64,000 nt of DNA from the NCBI RefSeq assembly GCF_945957465.1, contig NZ_CAMFLC010000010.1, positions 1-64,000 of the forward strand, given 5' to 3'. Shown here piece after piece: positions 29,942-39,071 of the stretch. Numbering within the stretch: position 1 is the stretch's first letter; every line of letters begins with the position of its first letter. The notes under the pieces were generated by a model, which was not told the origin of the DNA, made no database searches, and saw only the letters and a list, made by a program, of their open reading frames with translations. This DNA is from an uncultured Leifsonia sp. (GTDB taxonomy: Bacteria > Actinomycetota > Actinomycetes > Actinomycetales > Microbacteriaceae). The position numbers and the translations under genes were made by a program.

Positions 29942-30790
29942 TTAGAGTTCGTCGCGCCAGGAGTGGGTGGGGGCGTAGCCCAGGATGCGGCGGGCCTTGT
30001 CGATCGAGAGGAGGGTGTCGTTGTTGTCGAGGTCGTCGCGCTTCAGCGGGACGCCGGGGAAGACCTCGGCGATCAACTCGGCGTTGGGACGACTCATCAC
30101 GGTGTCGGCCGCGGCGATGATGAACCGGTCGAAGCCGGTGGTGTCCCACTCCAGTGCCCGCATGATCGCCTGGGCGCCGTCGCGGGCGTCGATGTAGCCC
30201 CACAGGTTCCACTTGCGCGCGCGTGCATCCGCGTCGTACGACGGGAAGGCCGCATAGTCCGACGGCTCCATCACGTTCGAGAACCGCAGCGCGACGATCT
30301 TCAGCGCCGGGTCCCAGCGCACCAGTTCGATCGCCATCTGCTCCTCGAGGTGCTTGACCAGGGAGTACGTCGACTCCGGACGCGCCGGGTAGTCCTCGTC
30401 GACCGGGATGTACGGCGGCGGCACGTCGAACGGGAGGCCGAGCACGGTCTCGCTCGACGCGTACACGACGTTGCGGATGCCGGCGCGACGCGCGGCCTGG
30501 AACACGTTGTAGGTGACCCGGATGTTGTTGTGGAACGTCGCGACGTCACTCAGGATGCCGGGCGCCGGGATCGCCGCCAGGTGCACGATCGCGTCGAAGC
30601 CGTCGTGGAGGTCGTTGACGCCGAGGATGGCGTCCAGCGTCTGGCCGAAATCGGTGAGGTCGACCCGGACGAAGCCGGCGCCGCGCTCTCCCGTCGCATC
30701 CAGATTGACGACGGTGTGGCCCGCCGCACGTAGTTCACGCACGACGGTGCGTCCGAGCTTTCCCGATCCTCCGGTGACTGCGATGTCCAT
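29942..30790 (-). CDS. NAD-dependent epimerase/dehydratase family protein
   Basis: Extended short-chain dehydrogenase fold, 282 residues. The N-terminus MDIAVTGGSGKLGRTVVREL is the GxxGxxG cofactor site; IVHLAAIPAPG, the active-site region YASSETVLG and YSLVKHLEEQ (YxxxK) follow, then ALRFSNVMEP. It probably acts on a nucleotide-sugar or similar substrate, which cannot be named. It ends three bases before the right inverted repeat of the DUF559 cassette and begins 22 bases after the deformylase stop codon. Confidence 0.85.
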   Translation of the reverse strand: MDIAVTGGSGKLGRTVVRELRAAGHTVVNLDATGERGAGFVRVDLTDFGQTLDAILGVNDLHDGFDAIVHLAAIPAPGILSDVATFHNNIRVTYNVFQAARRAGIRNVVYASSETVLGLPFDVPPPYIPVDEDYPARPESTYSLVKHLEEQMAIELVRWDPALKIVALRFSNVMEPSDYAAFPSYDADARARKWNLWGYIDARDGAQAIMRALEWDTTGFDRFIIAAADTVMSRPNAELIAEVFPGVPLKRDDLDNNDTLLSIDKARRILGYAPTHSWRDEL

Positions 30791-30811
30791 GGGATCGAGT
30801 CTAGACGGACG

Positions 30812-31303
30812 CTAGAACCAGTCGCTCTCGCGCACCTGACGCATCGCTTCGCGCCGGGTCTCCTTGTCGAGGCGGTCGAGGTACAACCGGCCGTCGAGGT
30901 GGTCGGTCTCGTGCTGGAGCGCCTGGGCCATGACCCCGGTGCCCGACAGCTCGATCTCGTTGCCCTCGAGGTCGATGCCGCGCACCCGCGCGAACGGGTA
31001 GCGGGCGGTCTTGAACCACAGGCCGGGCACCGACAGGCAGCCTTCGTCGACGAGTTCGGGCTCGCCCGACACCTCCACCAGCTCGGGGTTGATGATGTAG
31101 CCGATCTCGCCGTCCACGTTGTAGCTGAACGCCCGCAGGCCGACCCCGATCTGCGGGGCGGCGACGCCGGCGCGGCCGGGCGGCACGACGCTGTCGATCA
31201 GGTCCTCGACGAGGCCCCTGACGCCGTCGTCGATCTCGCGGACCGGTTCGGACGGAGTCTTGAGGACGGGGTCGCCGAACAGGCGGATCTGGCGTTCGGT
31301 CAC
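30812..31303 (-). CDS. def: Peptide deformylase
   Basis: Removes the formyl group from nascent N-terminal methionine; metal-dependent hydrolase in the cytoplasm. All three motifs are present: GVAAPQIG (GxGxAAxQ type), EGCLSV with the metal-binding Cys, and QHETDHLDG with HExxH. The Gly-to-Val change in the first motif is a frequent variant. 163 residues, normal length. It is placed between the epimerase and a MinD-like ATPase gene, probably co-transcribed with the epimerase. Confidence 0.94.
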   Translation of the reverse strand: MTERQIRLFGDPVLKTPSEPVREIDDGVRGLVEDLIDSVVPPGRAGVAAPQIGVGLRAFSYNVDGEIGYIINPELVEVSGEPELVDEGCLSVPGLWFKTARYPFARVRGIDLEGNEIELSGTGVMAQALQHETDHLDGRLYLDRLDKETRREAMRQVRESDWF

Positions 31304-31352
31304 GGGGATCTCCTCGGGCGCGCGCAGGGCGCGATCACTGCGGACGGGTGGT

Positions 31353-32687
31353 TCAGGCGCGCTCGGCCGGCAGGCCCTCGACCACGAGTGCGGCGAGGGC
31401 GCGAGCCGAGAGCTTGGTCAGCGGCTTGAGGTCCTTCCAGGACACCACCGAGCCGGCGGCCAGCTGCGGGTCGTACGGGATGCGGACGATCTCGCGCACC
31501 CGCGAACGGAAGTGCGACTCGATCTCCTCGAGCTTGACCAGGTTCGTGGCGTGGGTGGCGGTATTGAGGGCGACCACCGCATTCCGTACGAGGTCCGTGT
31601 AGCCGTTGGCCTCGAGCCAGGTGAGCGTCTCGGAGGCGAGACGCGCCTCGTCGACGCTGCCGCCGGACACGATCACCAGCGAGTCGGCCCGCTGGAGCGT
31701 CGCGCGCATCACCGAGTGGACGATGCCCGTTCCGCAGTCGGTCAGCACGATGGAGTAGAACCGGGCCGACAGATCCGCGACGACGTTGTAATCGTTCTCG
31801 TCGAAAGCCTCCGACAGCAGCGGATCGGTGTCGGATGCCAGGATGTCGAGCCGGGTCTCGTCGCGTGAGACGAGCGCTGAGAAGTCGGTGAAGCCGCCGA
31901 TGCTCGCCGCCTTGTGGACGACGTCGCGCACGGTCGCCCTGGTCTGCTTGGGGACGCGCTCCGAGAGCGTACCGCGGTCGGGGTTGGCATCGATCGCGAT
32001 GATGCGGTCTTCGCGCGCATCGGCCAGCGCCATCCCGAGCAGGGTGGTGACGGTCGTCTTGCCGACCCCGCCTTTGCGCGTCAGCACGGGGACGAATCGC
32101 GTGCCGCCCTCGAACTGCTTCTGGATGCGGTGGTCGAGCTCCTTGCGCGCACGCACCTTCGCGGAGTCGCCGAGGTTCACCGTGCGGAACGTGACGTTGT
32201 ACACGAACCGCTGCCACGGGCCCTCCGGCCCCGGCCGCGTCTTGCGGTTGACCTCCAGCAAGCGGTCGGCGGTCAGCATGGCGGCCGGCTCGGGCTGCGG
32301 CGAGTGCTCGCCGCGCAGCCGGTCCCGACGCGACTGGCCGAACGCCTCGGCGTGCCCTTCGGCGCCGGGCGGCGGAACAGAACCGCTCGCGGCCGGGTCC
32401 GACTCCGTCGACGTCGGAGAAGCCGCGAGCCGCGATGCGACGATGGCGACGGACGTGGTCGTCGGGTCGGTCGGCGACTCCACGAAGCCCGGATTCACGG
32501 GGACGTCGTCGATCGCGACCGCGGCCTCGTCCTCCGGGATCTCTTGGGGCGGGGACGGCGGCAGGTCGACGGCGATGCTCAGCGTCGTGTCGACCTCGAG
32601 CGGCGACGGTCGGAAGCTGGGCTTCTCGTTCGCCGCCTCGAGGTCGCCGCGTTGCGGCTCCTCCGGCTTGTCGGCCACGGTGGTCAC
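31353..32687 (-). CDS. MinD/ParA-like ATPase with a long disordered N-terminus
   Basis: 444 residues. About 185 N-terminal residues are Pro/Ser/Ala/Asp-rich and low-complexity. The ATPase domain follows, with [22 protein letters not shown] (deviant Walker A KGGVGKTT), [11 protein letters not shown] and [15 protein letters not shown]. The architecture resembles the MinD-like ATPases linked with type VII secretion or septum positioning in actinobacteria (Rv3876/EspI type), but no secretion genes are adjacent, so the role is open. It lies just downstream of pyc. Confidence 0.82.
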   Translation of the reverse strand: MTTVADKPEEPQRGDLEAANEKPSFRPSPLEVDTTLSIAVDLPPSPPQEIPEDEAAVAIDDVPVNPGFVESPTDPTTTSVAIVASRLAASPTSTESDPAASGSVPPPGAEGHAEAFGQSRRDRLRGEHSPQPEPAAMLTADRLLEVNRKTRPGPEGPWQRFVYNVTFRTVNLGDSAKVRARKELDHRIQKQFEGGTRFVPVLTRKGGVGKTTVTTLLGMALADAREDRIIAIDANPDRGTLSERVPKQTRATVRDVVHKAASIGGFTDFSALVSRDETRLDILASDTDPLLSEAFDENDYNVVADLSARFYSIVLTDCGTGIVHSVMRATLQRADSLVIVSGGSVDEARLASETLTWLEANGYTDLVRNAVVALNTATHATNLVKLEEIESHFRSRVREIVRIPYDPQLAAGSVVSWKDLKPLTKLSARALAALVVEGLPAERA

Positions 32688-32736
32688 TCCTTCTGCCGCT
32701 CGACGCGAGACGACTGCGACAGTTTATCGGGCGGGG

Positions 32737-35700
32737 TCAGGCCGGTGTGATGACGACCAGGAGGTCGCCCGCGTCCACCTGCTGGGTCTTCGGGATCGCG
32801 AGGCGCTCGATGGTTCCGGCGACGGGGGCGGTGATGGCCGCCTCCATCTTCATCGCCTCGATCGACGCGACCGACTGCCCGGCCGCCACGACATCGCCCG
32901 GCACGACGTGGAGGGTGACCACGCCCGAGAACGGAGCGGCGACCTGGCCCGGCTTGGCCGTATCGGCCTTCTCGGCCGCCTTGGCCTCCACGACGATGCT
33001 GCGGTCGCGCACGAACACCGGGCGCAGCTGACCGTTCAGCGTGGTCATGACGGTGCGCATGCCCTTCTCGTCCGCCTCGCCGATGGCTTCCAGGCCGATG
33101 TAGAGCCGTACGCCCTTGCTGAACTCGATGACGTGCTCCTCGCCGGCGCCGAGGCCGTAGAGGTAGTCGACCGAGTCGACGACCGAGAGGTCGCCGAACA
33201 GCTCGCGCATCTGCTCGTAGATGCGGGTCGGAGCGGGGAACAGCAGGCGGTTGAGCGCCGCCCGGCGTGCGGTGCTGGAGCCCTCCAGCGCTTCGGCGTC
33301 GGCAGGCGAAATGTCTTCGACACCGACCTTGACGGTCTTGCCCGCCAGCACCTTCGTCCGGAACGGCTCCGGCCAGCCGCCGGGCAGCTCGCCCAGCTCG
33401 CCCGCCATGAACCCGACCACGGAGTCGGGGATGTCGTAGTTCTGCGGGTTCTCGGCGAAGTCGTCCGGGTCGGCGTGCACGGCCGCGAGATGGAGCGCGA
33501 GGTCGCCGACGACCTTGGACGACGGTGTGACCTTGGGGATGCGGCCCAGGATCCGGTTGGCGGCGGCGTACATGTCCTCCACCAGCTCGAAGTCCTCCGC
33601 GAGTCCCAGCGCCTTGGCCTGCTGCCGCAGGTTGGACAGCTGGCCGCCCGGGATCTCGTGCTTGTACACGCGGCCCGTGGGGCCGGGCAGGCCCGACTCG
33701 AACGGCCGATAGACCTGGCGCACAGCCTCCCAGTAGGGCTCGAGGTCTTCGACGGCCGACAGGGAGATGCCGGTGTCGCGCTCGGTGTGCGCGAGTGCGG
33801 CGACGAGCGCGGAGGCACTCGGCTGGCTGGTCGTGCCCGCCATCGGCGCGCTGGCCACGTCGACCGCGTCGGCACCGGCGCGCGAGGCCGCGAGCAGGGT
33901 CGCGAGCTGGCCGCCCGGGGTGTCGTGGGTGTGCACGTGCACCGGGAGGTCGAAGCGCTCGCGGAACGCCGCGACCAGCTTCTCCGCGGCGGCGGGACGC
34001 AGCAGTCCGGCCATGTCTTTGATCGCGAGGATGTGAGCGCCCGATTCCACGATCTGCTCAGCCAGGCGGAGGTAGTAGTCGAGCGTGTAGAGGTCTTCCG
34101 CCGGGTCGAGCAGGTCGGCGGTGTAGCAGACGGCGACCTCCGCCACGCCGGTACCGGTCGCGAGCACCGACTCGATCGCGGGTCGCATCTGCGAGACGTC
34201 GTTGAGGGCGTCGAAGATGCGGAAGATGTCGACGCCGGTGCTGGCCGCCTCGCGCACGAAGGCGTCGGTCACCTGCGTCGGATAGGGCGTGTAGCCCACC
34301 GTGTTGCGGCCGCGCAGAAGCATCTGGATGTTGATGTTGGGAAGCGCCTCGCGCAGGGCGGCGAGCCGCTCCCACGGGTCCTCGCCGAGGAAGCGCAGCG
34401 CGACGTCGTAGGTCGCACCTCCCCACGCCTCGACCGAGAGCAGCTCGGGGGTCAGCCGTGCGACGTACGGGGCGACCGCGAGCAGGTCCTTGGTGCGGAC
34501 ACGCGTCGCCAGCAGCGACTGGTGCGCGTCACGGAAGGTGGTCTCGGTGACCGCGAGCGCGGTCTGGGCGCGCAGCGCGTCGGCGAAGCCCTTCGGCCCG
34601 AGTTCGAGCAGCCGCTGCCGCGAGCCGGAGGGCGCAGGCACGTTCAGGTCGACGCGCGGGAGCTTCTCGACGGGGTTCGCGACCTCCGGCCGGGGTCCAT
34701 TGGGCTGGTTGACCGTGACGTCGGCGAGCCAGTTGAGCACCTTGGTGCCGCGGTCCTTGGACGTGCGGCCCTTGAACAGCCCGGGACGTTCCTCGATGAA
34801 GGAGGTGGAGACGTTGCCCGCGATGAAGTCCGGGTCCTCCATGACCGCCTGCAGGAACGGGATGTTCGTGGCGACGCCGCGCACGCGGAACTCGGCCAGC
34901 GCGCGCCGGGCCCGCAGCACGGCGGCCGGGAAATCACGCCCGCGCGTGATGAGCTTGGCGAGCATCGAGTCGAAGTGCGGGCTGATCTGCGCACCCGGGT
35001 TGATCGTGCCGCCGTCGAGGCGGATTCCGGCGCCGCCCGGCGACCGGTACGTGGTGATCTTGCCGGTGTCGGGGCGGAAGTTCGCCGTCGGGTCCTCGGT
35101 GGTGATGCGGCACTGGAGGGCGGCGCCGCGCATCTGGATGCTGTCCTGGCCGAGCCCGAGGTCGGCGAGCGTCTCGCCGGCGGCGATGCGGATCTGCGAC
35201 TGCACCAGGTCGACGTCGGTGATCTCCTCCGTGACCGTGTGCTCGACCTGGATGCGCGGGTTCATCTCGATGAACACGTGCTGGCCGGCGCGCTCGCCCG
35301 CGGTGTCGAGGAGGAACTCGACGGTGCCGGCGTTCTCGTAGCCGATGGACTTGGCGAAGGCGATGGCGTCGCGGTAGAGCGACTGCCGGATCTCCTCCGA
35401 GAGGTTCGGGGCCGGTGCGATCTCGACGACCTTCTGGTGGCGGCGCTGCACCGAACAGTCGCGCTCGAACAGGTGGATGGTGTCGCCCGTGCCGTCGGCG
35501 AGGATCTGCACCTCGATGTGGCGCGGGCGCAGCACGGCCTGCTCCAGGAACATGGTCGGGTCGCCGAACGCGCTGTCGGCCTCGCGCATGGCCTCTTCGA
35601 GCGATGCGCGCAGCTCCTCCTTGCGGGCGACCCGGCGCATGCCGCGGCCGCCGCCGCCGGCGACCGCCTTGGCGAAGATCGGGAAGCCGATCTCGTCGGC

Positions 35701-36141
35701 GCCCGCGAGCAGCTCTTCGATGTCGCGCGACGGCGGGGTCGACTTGAGCACGGGGACCCCCGCGGCGATCGCGTGCTCCTTGGCCGTCACCTTGTTGCCG
35801 GCCATCTCGAGCACCTCGGCACGCGGGCCGATGAACGCGATGCCCGCGGCGCGCGCGGCGTCGGCGAGCTCGGGATTCTCGGAGAGGAAGCCGTAGCCCG
35901 GGTAGATCGCGTCGGCGCCGGATTCTTTGGCGACGCGGATGATCTCCTGCACGTCGAGGTAGGCGCGCACCGGGTGCCCCGGTTCGCCGATCTGGTAAGC
36001 CTCGTCCGCCTTCAGCCGGTGCATCGAGTTGCGGTCTTCGTAGGGGAAGACCGCAACCGTGGCGGCGCCCAGCTCATAGGCGGCGCGAAAGGCTCTGATG
36101 GCGATTTCACCGCGGTTGGCAACGAGGATCTTACGGAACAT
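32737..36141 (-). CDS. pyc: Pyruvate carboxylase
   Basis: Biotin enzyme making oxaloacetate from pyruvate and bicarbonate, the anaplerotic feed of the TCA cycle. The single 1134-residue chain has biotin carboxylase (about 1-450: KILVANRGEIAIRAFRAA, GGGGRGMRR, EMNPRIQVEHTVTEEI), then the carboxyltransferase domain (about 500-800: GGATYDVALRFLGEDPWERL, DMAGLLRP, VHVHTHDTPGG). The biotin carrier domain ends the chain with EAMKMEA, biotinylated Lys1098. ATG 36141 has AAAGG upstream; an open frame to 36573 lies in the parA gene and is not used. It is divergent from parA across 79 bases. Confidence 0.96.
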   Translation of the reverse strand: MFRKILVANRGEIAIRAFRAAYELGAATVAVFPYEDRNSMHRLKADEAYQIGEPGHPVRAYLDVQEIIRVAKESGADAIYPGYGFLSENPELADAARAAGIAFIGPRAEVLEMAGNKVTAKEHAIAAGVPVLKSTPPSRDIEELLAGADEIGFPIFAKAVAGGGGRGMRRVARKEELRASLEEAMREADSAFGDPTMFLEQAVLRPRHIEVQILADGTGDTIHLFERDCSVQRRHQKVVEIAPAPNLSEEIRQSLYRDAIAFAKSIGYENAGTVEFLLDTAGERAGQHVFIEMNPRIQVEHTVTEEITDVDLVQSQIRIAAGETLADLGLGQDSIQMRGAALQCRITTEDPTANFRPDTGKITTYRSPGGAGIRLDGGTINPGAQISPHFDSMLAKLITRGRDFPAAVLRARRALAEFRVRGVATNIPFLQAVMEDPDFIAGNVSTSFIEERPGLFKGRTSKDRGTKVLNWLADVTVNQPNGPRPEVANPVEKLPRVDLNVPAPSGSRQRLLELGPKGFADALRAQTALAVTETTFRDAHQSLLATRVRTKDLLAVAPYVARLTPELLSVEAWGGATYDVALRFLGEDPWERLAALREALPNINIQMLLRGRNTVGYTPYPTQVTDAFVREAASTGVDIFRIFDALNDVSQMRPAIESVLATGTGVAEVAVCYTADLLDPAEDLYTLDYYLRLAEQIVESGAHILAIKDMAGLLRPAAAEKLVAAFRERFDLPVHVHTHDTPGGQLATLLAASRAGADAVDVASAPMAGTTSQPSASALVAALAHTERDTGISLSAVEDLEPYWEAVRQVYRPFESGLPGPTGRVYKHEIPGGQLSNLRQQAKALGLAEDFELVEDMYAAANRILGRIPKVTPSSKVVGDLALHLAAVHADPDDFAENPQNYDIPDSVVGFMAGELGELPGGWPEPFRTKVLAGKTVKVGVEDISPADAEALEGSSTARRAALNRLLFPAPTRIYEQMRELFGDLSVVDSVDYLYGLGAGEEHVIEFSKGVRLYIGLEAIGEADEKGMRTVMTTLNGQLRPVFVRDRSIVVEAKAAEKADTAKPGQVAAPFSGVVTLHVVPGDVVAAGQSVASIEAMKMEAAITAPVAGTIERLAIPKTQQVDAGDLLVVITPA

Positions 36142-36220
36142 GGGAACCTTTCGAGCAGGGGTCGGCACCACACAGCAAACGGTTAGGTACTCCAAGACTA
36201 GTGAAGGTAACGTGGCTGTC

Positions 36221-37030
36221 GTGCACGTACTCAGCGTTAGTTCCCTCAAGGGCGGTGTCGGAAAGACCACGGTGACGCTCGGTCTGGCCTCGGCGGCGTT
36301 CGCGAAGGGGCTCCGGACGCTCGTCGTCGACCTCGATCCACAGTCCGATGTCTCGACCGGCATGGACATCCAGGTCGCCGGCCACCTCAATGTCGCCGAC
36401 GTGCTCGCCTCCCCCAAAGAGAAGATCGTCCGCGCGGCGATCGCGCCTTCGGGGTGGACCAAGGGCCGCGCCGGCAAGGTCGACGTCATGATCGGGAGCC
36501 CGTCCGCCATCAACTTCGACGGTCCGCACCCGAGCATCCGCGACATCTGGAAGCTCGAGGAGGCCCTGGCCAACGTCGAGCACGACTACGAGCTGGTCCT
36601 GATCGACTGCGCCCCGTCGCTCAACGCGCTCACCCGCACGGCCTGGGCGGCGAGCGACCGCGTCGCCGTGGTGACCGAGCCCGGGCTCTTCTCGGTGGCT
36701 GCGGCCGACCGCGCACTGCGTGCGATCGAGGAGATCCGCCGCGGACTGTCACCGCGCCTCCAGCCGCTCGGCATCATCGTGAACCGGGCGCGCGTGCAGT
36801 CGCTCGAGCACCAGTTCCGCATCAAGGAGCTGCGCGACATGTTCGGCCCGCTCGTGCTCGCACCGCAGCTGCCGGAGCGCACATCGCTGCAGCAGGCGCA
36901 GGGCGCCGCGAAGCCGCTGCACGTCTGGCCGGGTGAAAGTGCGCAGGAGATGGCGCACAACTTCGACCTCCTGCTCGAGCGGGTCCTCCGCACCGCCAAG
37001 ATCGGCGAGTACGCGGTCGCCGGCTCCTGA
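36221..37030 (+). CDS. ParA-family ATPase
   Basis: Walker-type ATPase starting [27 protein letters not shown] (KGGVGKTT), with TLVVDLDPQSDVSTGMDI, LVLIDCAPSLNALTRTAWAAS and VVTEPGLFSV. 269 residues from GTG 36221; GTG 36212 with GAAGG three bases upstream is an alternative. No parB lies nearby, so this orphan ParA-like protein probably positions something other than the chromosome origin, or acts with the MerR/GarA cluster next door. It is divergent from pyc. Confidence 0.85.
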   Translation: MHVLSVSSLKGGVGKTTVTLGLASAAFAKGLRTLVVDLDPQSDVSTGMDIQVAGHLNVADVLASPKEKIVRAAIAPSGWTKGRAGKVDVMIGSPSAINFDGPHPSIRDIWKLEEALANVEHDYELVLIDCAPSLNALTRTAWAASDRVAVVTEPGLFSVAAADRALRAIEEIRRGLSPRLQPLGIIVNRARVQSLEHQFRIKELRDMFGPLVLAPQLPERTSLQQAQGAAKPLHVWPGESAQEMAHNFDLLLERVLRTAKIGEYAVAGS

Positions 37031-37063
37031 GCACGATCGCGACGACGCTCGAATTCTGCGAGA

Positions 37064-37102
37064 AACCGTCGAGTACACGGAGATTCCGCGGACTCGACGG
37101 TT
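37064..37102 (+). terminator. Stem-loop after the parA-like gene
   Basis: An 11-base perfect inverted repeat AACCGTCGAGT (37064-37074) and ACTCGACGGTT (37092-37102) encloses 17 bases with an inner CGGA/TCCG pair. It lies 34 bases after the parA stop and between convergent genes. No T-tract follows; termination is likely but not proven. Confidence 0.55.
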
Positions 37103-37158
37103 GAGGTCTATGCCGATTGAGTTCTGTGCCGATTGAGGTCTGAGCCGGTTGAGAACGG
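37095..37158. repeat. Four degenerate 16-base tandem repeats
   Basis: Units at 37095-37110, 37111-37126, 37127-37142 and 37143-37158 all follow the pattern NGCCGATTGAGGTCTG with a few changes. They overlap the right arm of the preceding stem-loop and end six bases before the MerR stop codon. Non-coding. Confidence 0.85.
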
Positions 37159-37163
37159 GTCGC

Positions 37164-37715
37164 TCAGGAGGCCCTGGACTTGGCGGCTCGGCGCGCAGCG
37201 AGCTCGTCGAGATCGTCGCCCTGGGTGTCGAGCTCGACGAGGGAGGACTCCACCTCGCGCAGCACCTTGCCGACCGCGATGCCGAAAACGCCCTGACCGC
37301 GGCTGACGAGGTCGATGACCTCGTCGTTGGAGGTGCACAGGTAGACGCTCGCGCCGTCGCTCATGAGCGTGGTCTGGGCGAGGTCGTTCACACCCGCTTC
37401 GCGCAGCTGGTTGACCGCAGTACGGATCTGCTGCAGCGAGATTCCGGTGTCGAGAAGGCGCTTGACGAGCTTGAGGACGAGGATGTCGCGGAAGCCGTAA
37501 AGACGTTGCGAACCGGAGCCGGCAGCGCCGCGCACCGTGGGCTCGACGAGACCGGTGCGCGCCCAGTAGTCCAGCTGGCGATACGAGATGCCGGCGGCAC
37601 GCGCCGCGACAGCACCGCGGTAGCCGTTGGCGTCGTCCATCTCGGGCAGGCCGTCGGTGAACAGCAGGCCCAGGTCGTACCGGGCGGCGCCGCTGTCACG
37701 ACTCAGTTCGCTCAT
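37164..37715 (-). CDS. MerR-family regulator (Rv1830-like)
   Basis: 183 residues. The MerR helix-turn-helix is AARAAGISYRQLDYWARTGLVEP, followed by GSGSQRLYGFRDILVLKLVKRLLDTGISLQQIRTAV. N-terminal FTDGLPEMDDANGYRG and the C-terminal part match the Rv1830 type conserved beside garA in actinobacteria. ATG 37715 has GAGAGG at a good distance; upstream starts in the frame are not supported. No ligand-binding cysteines of metal-type MerR are seen. Its targets are unknown; conservation next to GarA suggests central metabolism. Confidence 0.88.
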   Translation of the reverse strand: MSELSRDSGAARYDLGLLFTDGLPEMDDANGYRGAVAARAAGISYRQLDYWARTGLVEPTVRGAAGSGSQRLYGFRDILVLKLVKRLLDTGISLQQIRTAVNQLREAGVNDLAQTTLMSDGASVYLCTSNDEVIDLVSRGQGVFGIAVGKVLREVESSLVELDTQGDDLDELAARRAAKSRAS

Positions 37716-37836
37716 GGTGCTTGCCTCTCGCCCTGGGCTATGGATCAGCGGCTCGGGATGAGCCGCTTCATCAACGGTACCCATCCCCCGGTCGCCGGGC
37801 AACGACATCCGGCAATCGTCGTCGGCGTGTCGGAGC

Positions 37837-38538
37837 TCAGGGACGCAGACGCTCGAGCGCGGACCGGATGATACTGCCCCGCACCACGTCGAGCTGGCCG
37901 GCGATCTCGCGCGCCAGCTCGGCGGTCTGCGGGCGTGAGGTGACGTCGTTGCGTCGCGCGAGCGGCACGAGAGCCGTCTCGATCAGTCCGATCTCGCGCT
38001 CCGCCGCCGCGCGGAATCCGCGGAGGTGCCGCGGCCCGATCCCGGTTCGGGAGAGCTCGGCCAGGGCGCGCAGCACGGTCAGCGCCTCCTCGCCATAGAC
38101 ATCGGCCGGCACGATGAGCGACGCGCTCACGGCCTCCTGAAGCAGTTCAGAGCTCGCTCCGGCCTCGCGCAGCAGCTCATCGCGCTGGAACCGTCGCCCG
38201 GCCGGCAGCATCGACGCCGCGGCCCCGACCGAGGATGCGCCGGGAATGGGCGGGTCGCCACCCGCATCCACCTCGGCGAGATACTTCTTGATGACCTTGA
38301 GCGGCAGGTAGTGGTCGCGCTGCATCGCGAGCACGGTGTGCAGCCGCTCGACATCGGCCGGCGAGAACTTGCGATACCCCGCCGCCGTGCGCGAGGGGGT
38401 GATCAGCCCGCGCTCCTCGAGGAACCGCAGCTTGGACGACGACAGATCCGGGAACTCCGGAGTGAGCCGTGCGAGGACCTGGCCGATCGAGAGCAGTGCG
38501 GGCGAGGCGGCCTGGGCTCTCGCTGCTTGCCGCGCCAC
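37837..38538 (-). CDS. MerR-family regulator (Rv1828-like)
   Basis: 233 residues with an N-terminal MerR domain (LLSIGQVLARLTPEFPDLSSSKLRFLEERGLITPSRT) that is the hallmark of the Rv1828 type, followed by a winged segment and a C-terminal helical domain (LLREAGASSELLQEAVSASLIVP). Start GTG 38538 lacks a Shine-Dalgarno site and sits 11 bases after the garA stop, so coupling to garA is likely. Order garA, MerR, MerR equals Rv1827, Rv1828, Rv1830 with one gene missing between. Confidence 0.88.
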   Translation of the reverse strand: MARQAARAQAASPALLSIGQVLARLTPEFPDLSSSKLRFLEERGLITPSRTAAGYRKFSPADVERLHTVLAMQRDHYLPLKVIKKYLAEVDAGGDPPIPGASSVGAAASMLPAGRRFQRDELLREAGASSELLQEAVSASLIVPADVYGEEALTVLRALAELSRTGIGPRHLRGFRAAAEREIGLIETALVPLARRNDVTSRPQTAELAREIAGQLDVVRGSIIRSALERLRP

Positions 38539-38549
38539 GGAGGGCGGCC

Positions 38550-39071
38550 CTAACCGTTCGCCGCTGCGGCGAGGTCTTGGCGCGAGGCGTAGAACGTGAG
38601 GCGGAACTTGCCGATCTGGACCTCGGACGAGTCGCTGAGCAGTGCGCTCTCGATGCGCACGCCGTCGTAGTAGGTGCCGTTGAGCGACCCCAGGTCGCGC
38701 ACCTCGAAGGCCGTGCCGCGCCGCGTGAACTCGGCGTGCCGACGCGAGACCGTCACATCGTCGAGGAAGATGTCGGCGTTCGGGTGGCGTCCGGCGCTCG
38801 TCACATCGGCGTCGAGCAGGAATCGCGCACCCGTGTTCGGCCCGCGCCGCACGATCAGCAGAGCCGAGCCGGACGGCAGGGCGGCGATCGCCTCCTGCTC
38901 CTCCGGGCTGACCTCTCCGTCGACCGGGAACATCTTGGAGACGAACTCCTCGCCGAAGCGCGCGGTCGTGTCCTCGTTCCCCGTCGCAGAATTGCGCAGG
39001 GGGTTCGCGGCGTCGCGACCGTCGTCGTCCCCGGCCGGGAATCGTTCAGCGGGATAGTTCTCGTCAGGCAC
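38550..39071 (-). CDS. garA: GarA/OdhI-type FHA regulator of the TCA cycle
   Basis: 173 residues. GarA is a phospho-switch: unphosphorylated it inhibits 2-oxoglutarate dehydrogenase and glutamate dehydrogenase; kinases of the PknB/PknG type phosphorylate an N-terminal Thr pair and shut it off by self-binding. Here the pair is Thr35-Thr36 in GNEDTTARF (family ETT, so Glu to Asp). The FHA domain (about 70-165) has GRHPNADIFLDDVTVSRRH (Arg95, Ser109, His112) and LGSLNGTY (Asn131). GTG 39071 has GAGGAGG at ideal spacing. It overlaps the phosphatidyltransferase gene by 8 bases. Confidence 0.92.
   Translation of the reverse strand: MPDENYPAERFPAGDDDGRDAANPLRNSATGNEDTTARFGEEFVSKMFPVDGEVSPEEQEAIAALPSGSALLIVRRGPNTGARFLLDADVTSAGRHPNADIFLDDVTVSRRHAEFTRRGTAFEVRDLGSLNGTYYDGVRIESALLSDSSEVQIGKFRLTFYASRQDLAAAANG

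Noticed and set aside
29598-30212. Minus-strand frame spanning the right inverted repeat and the epimerase end
   Set aside because: It contains repeat-derived residues (FVTNVDFRATNVDIRD) but lies in shadow frames of the epimerase and the DUF559 gene.
31828-36186. Very long plus-strand open frame opposite pyc (1452 codons)
   Set aside because: It is antisense to the complete, well-recognised pyruvate carboxylase and contains no domain. Long shadow frames are expected at this GC content.
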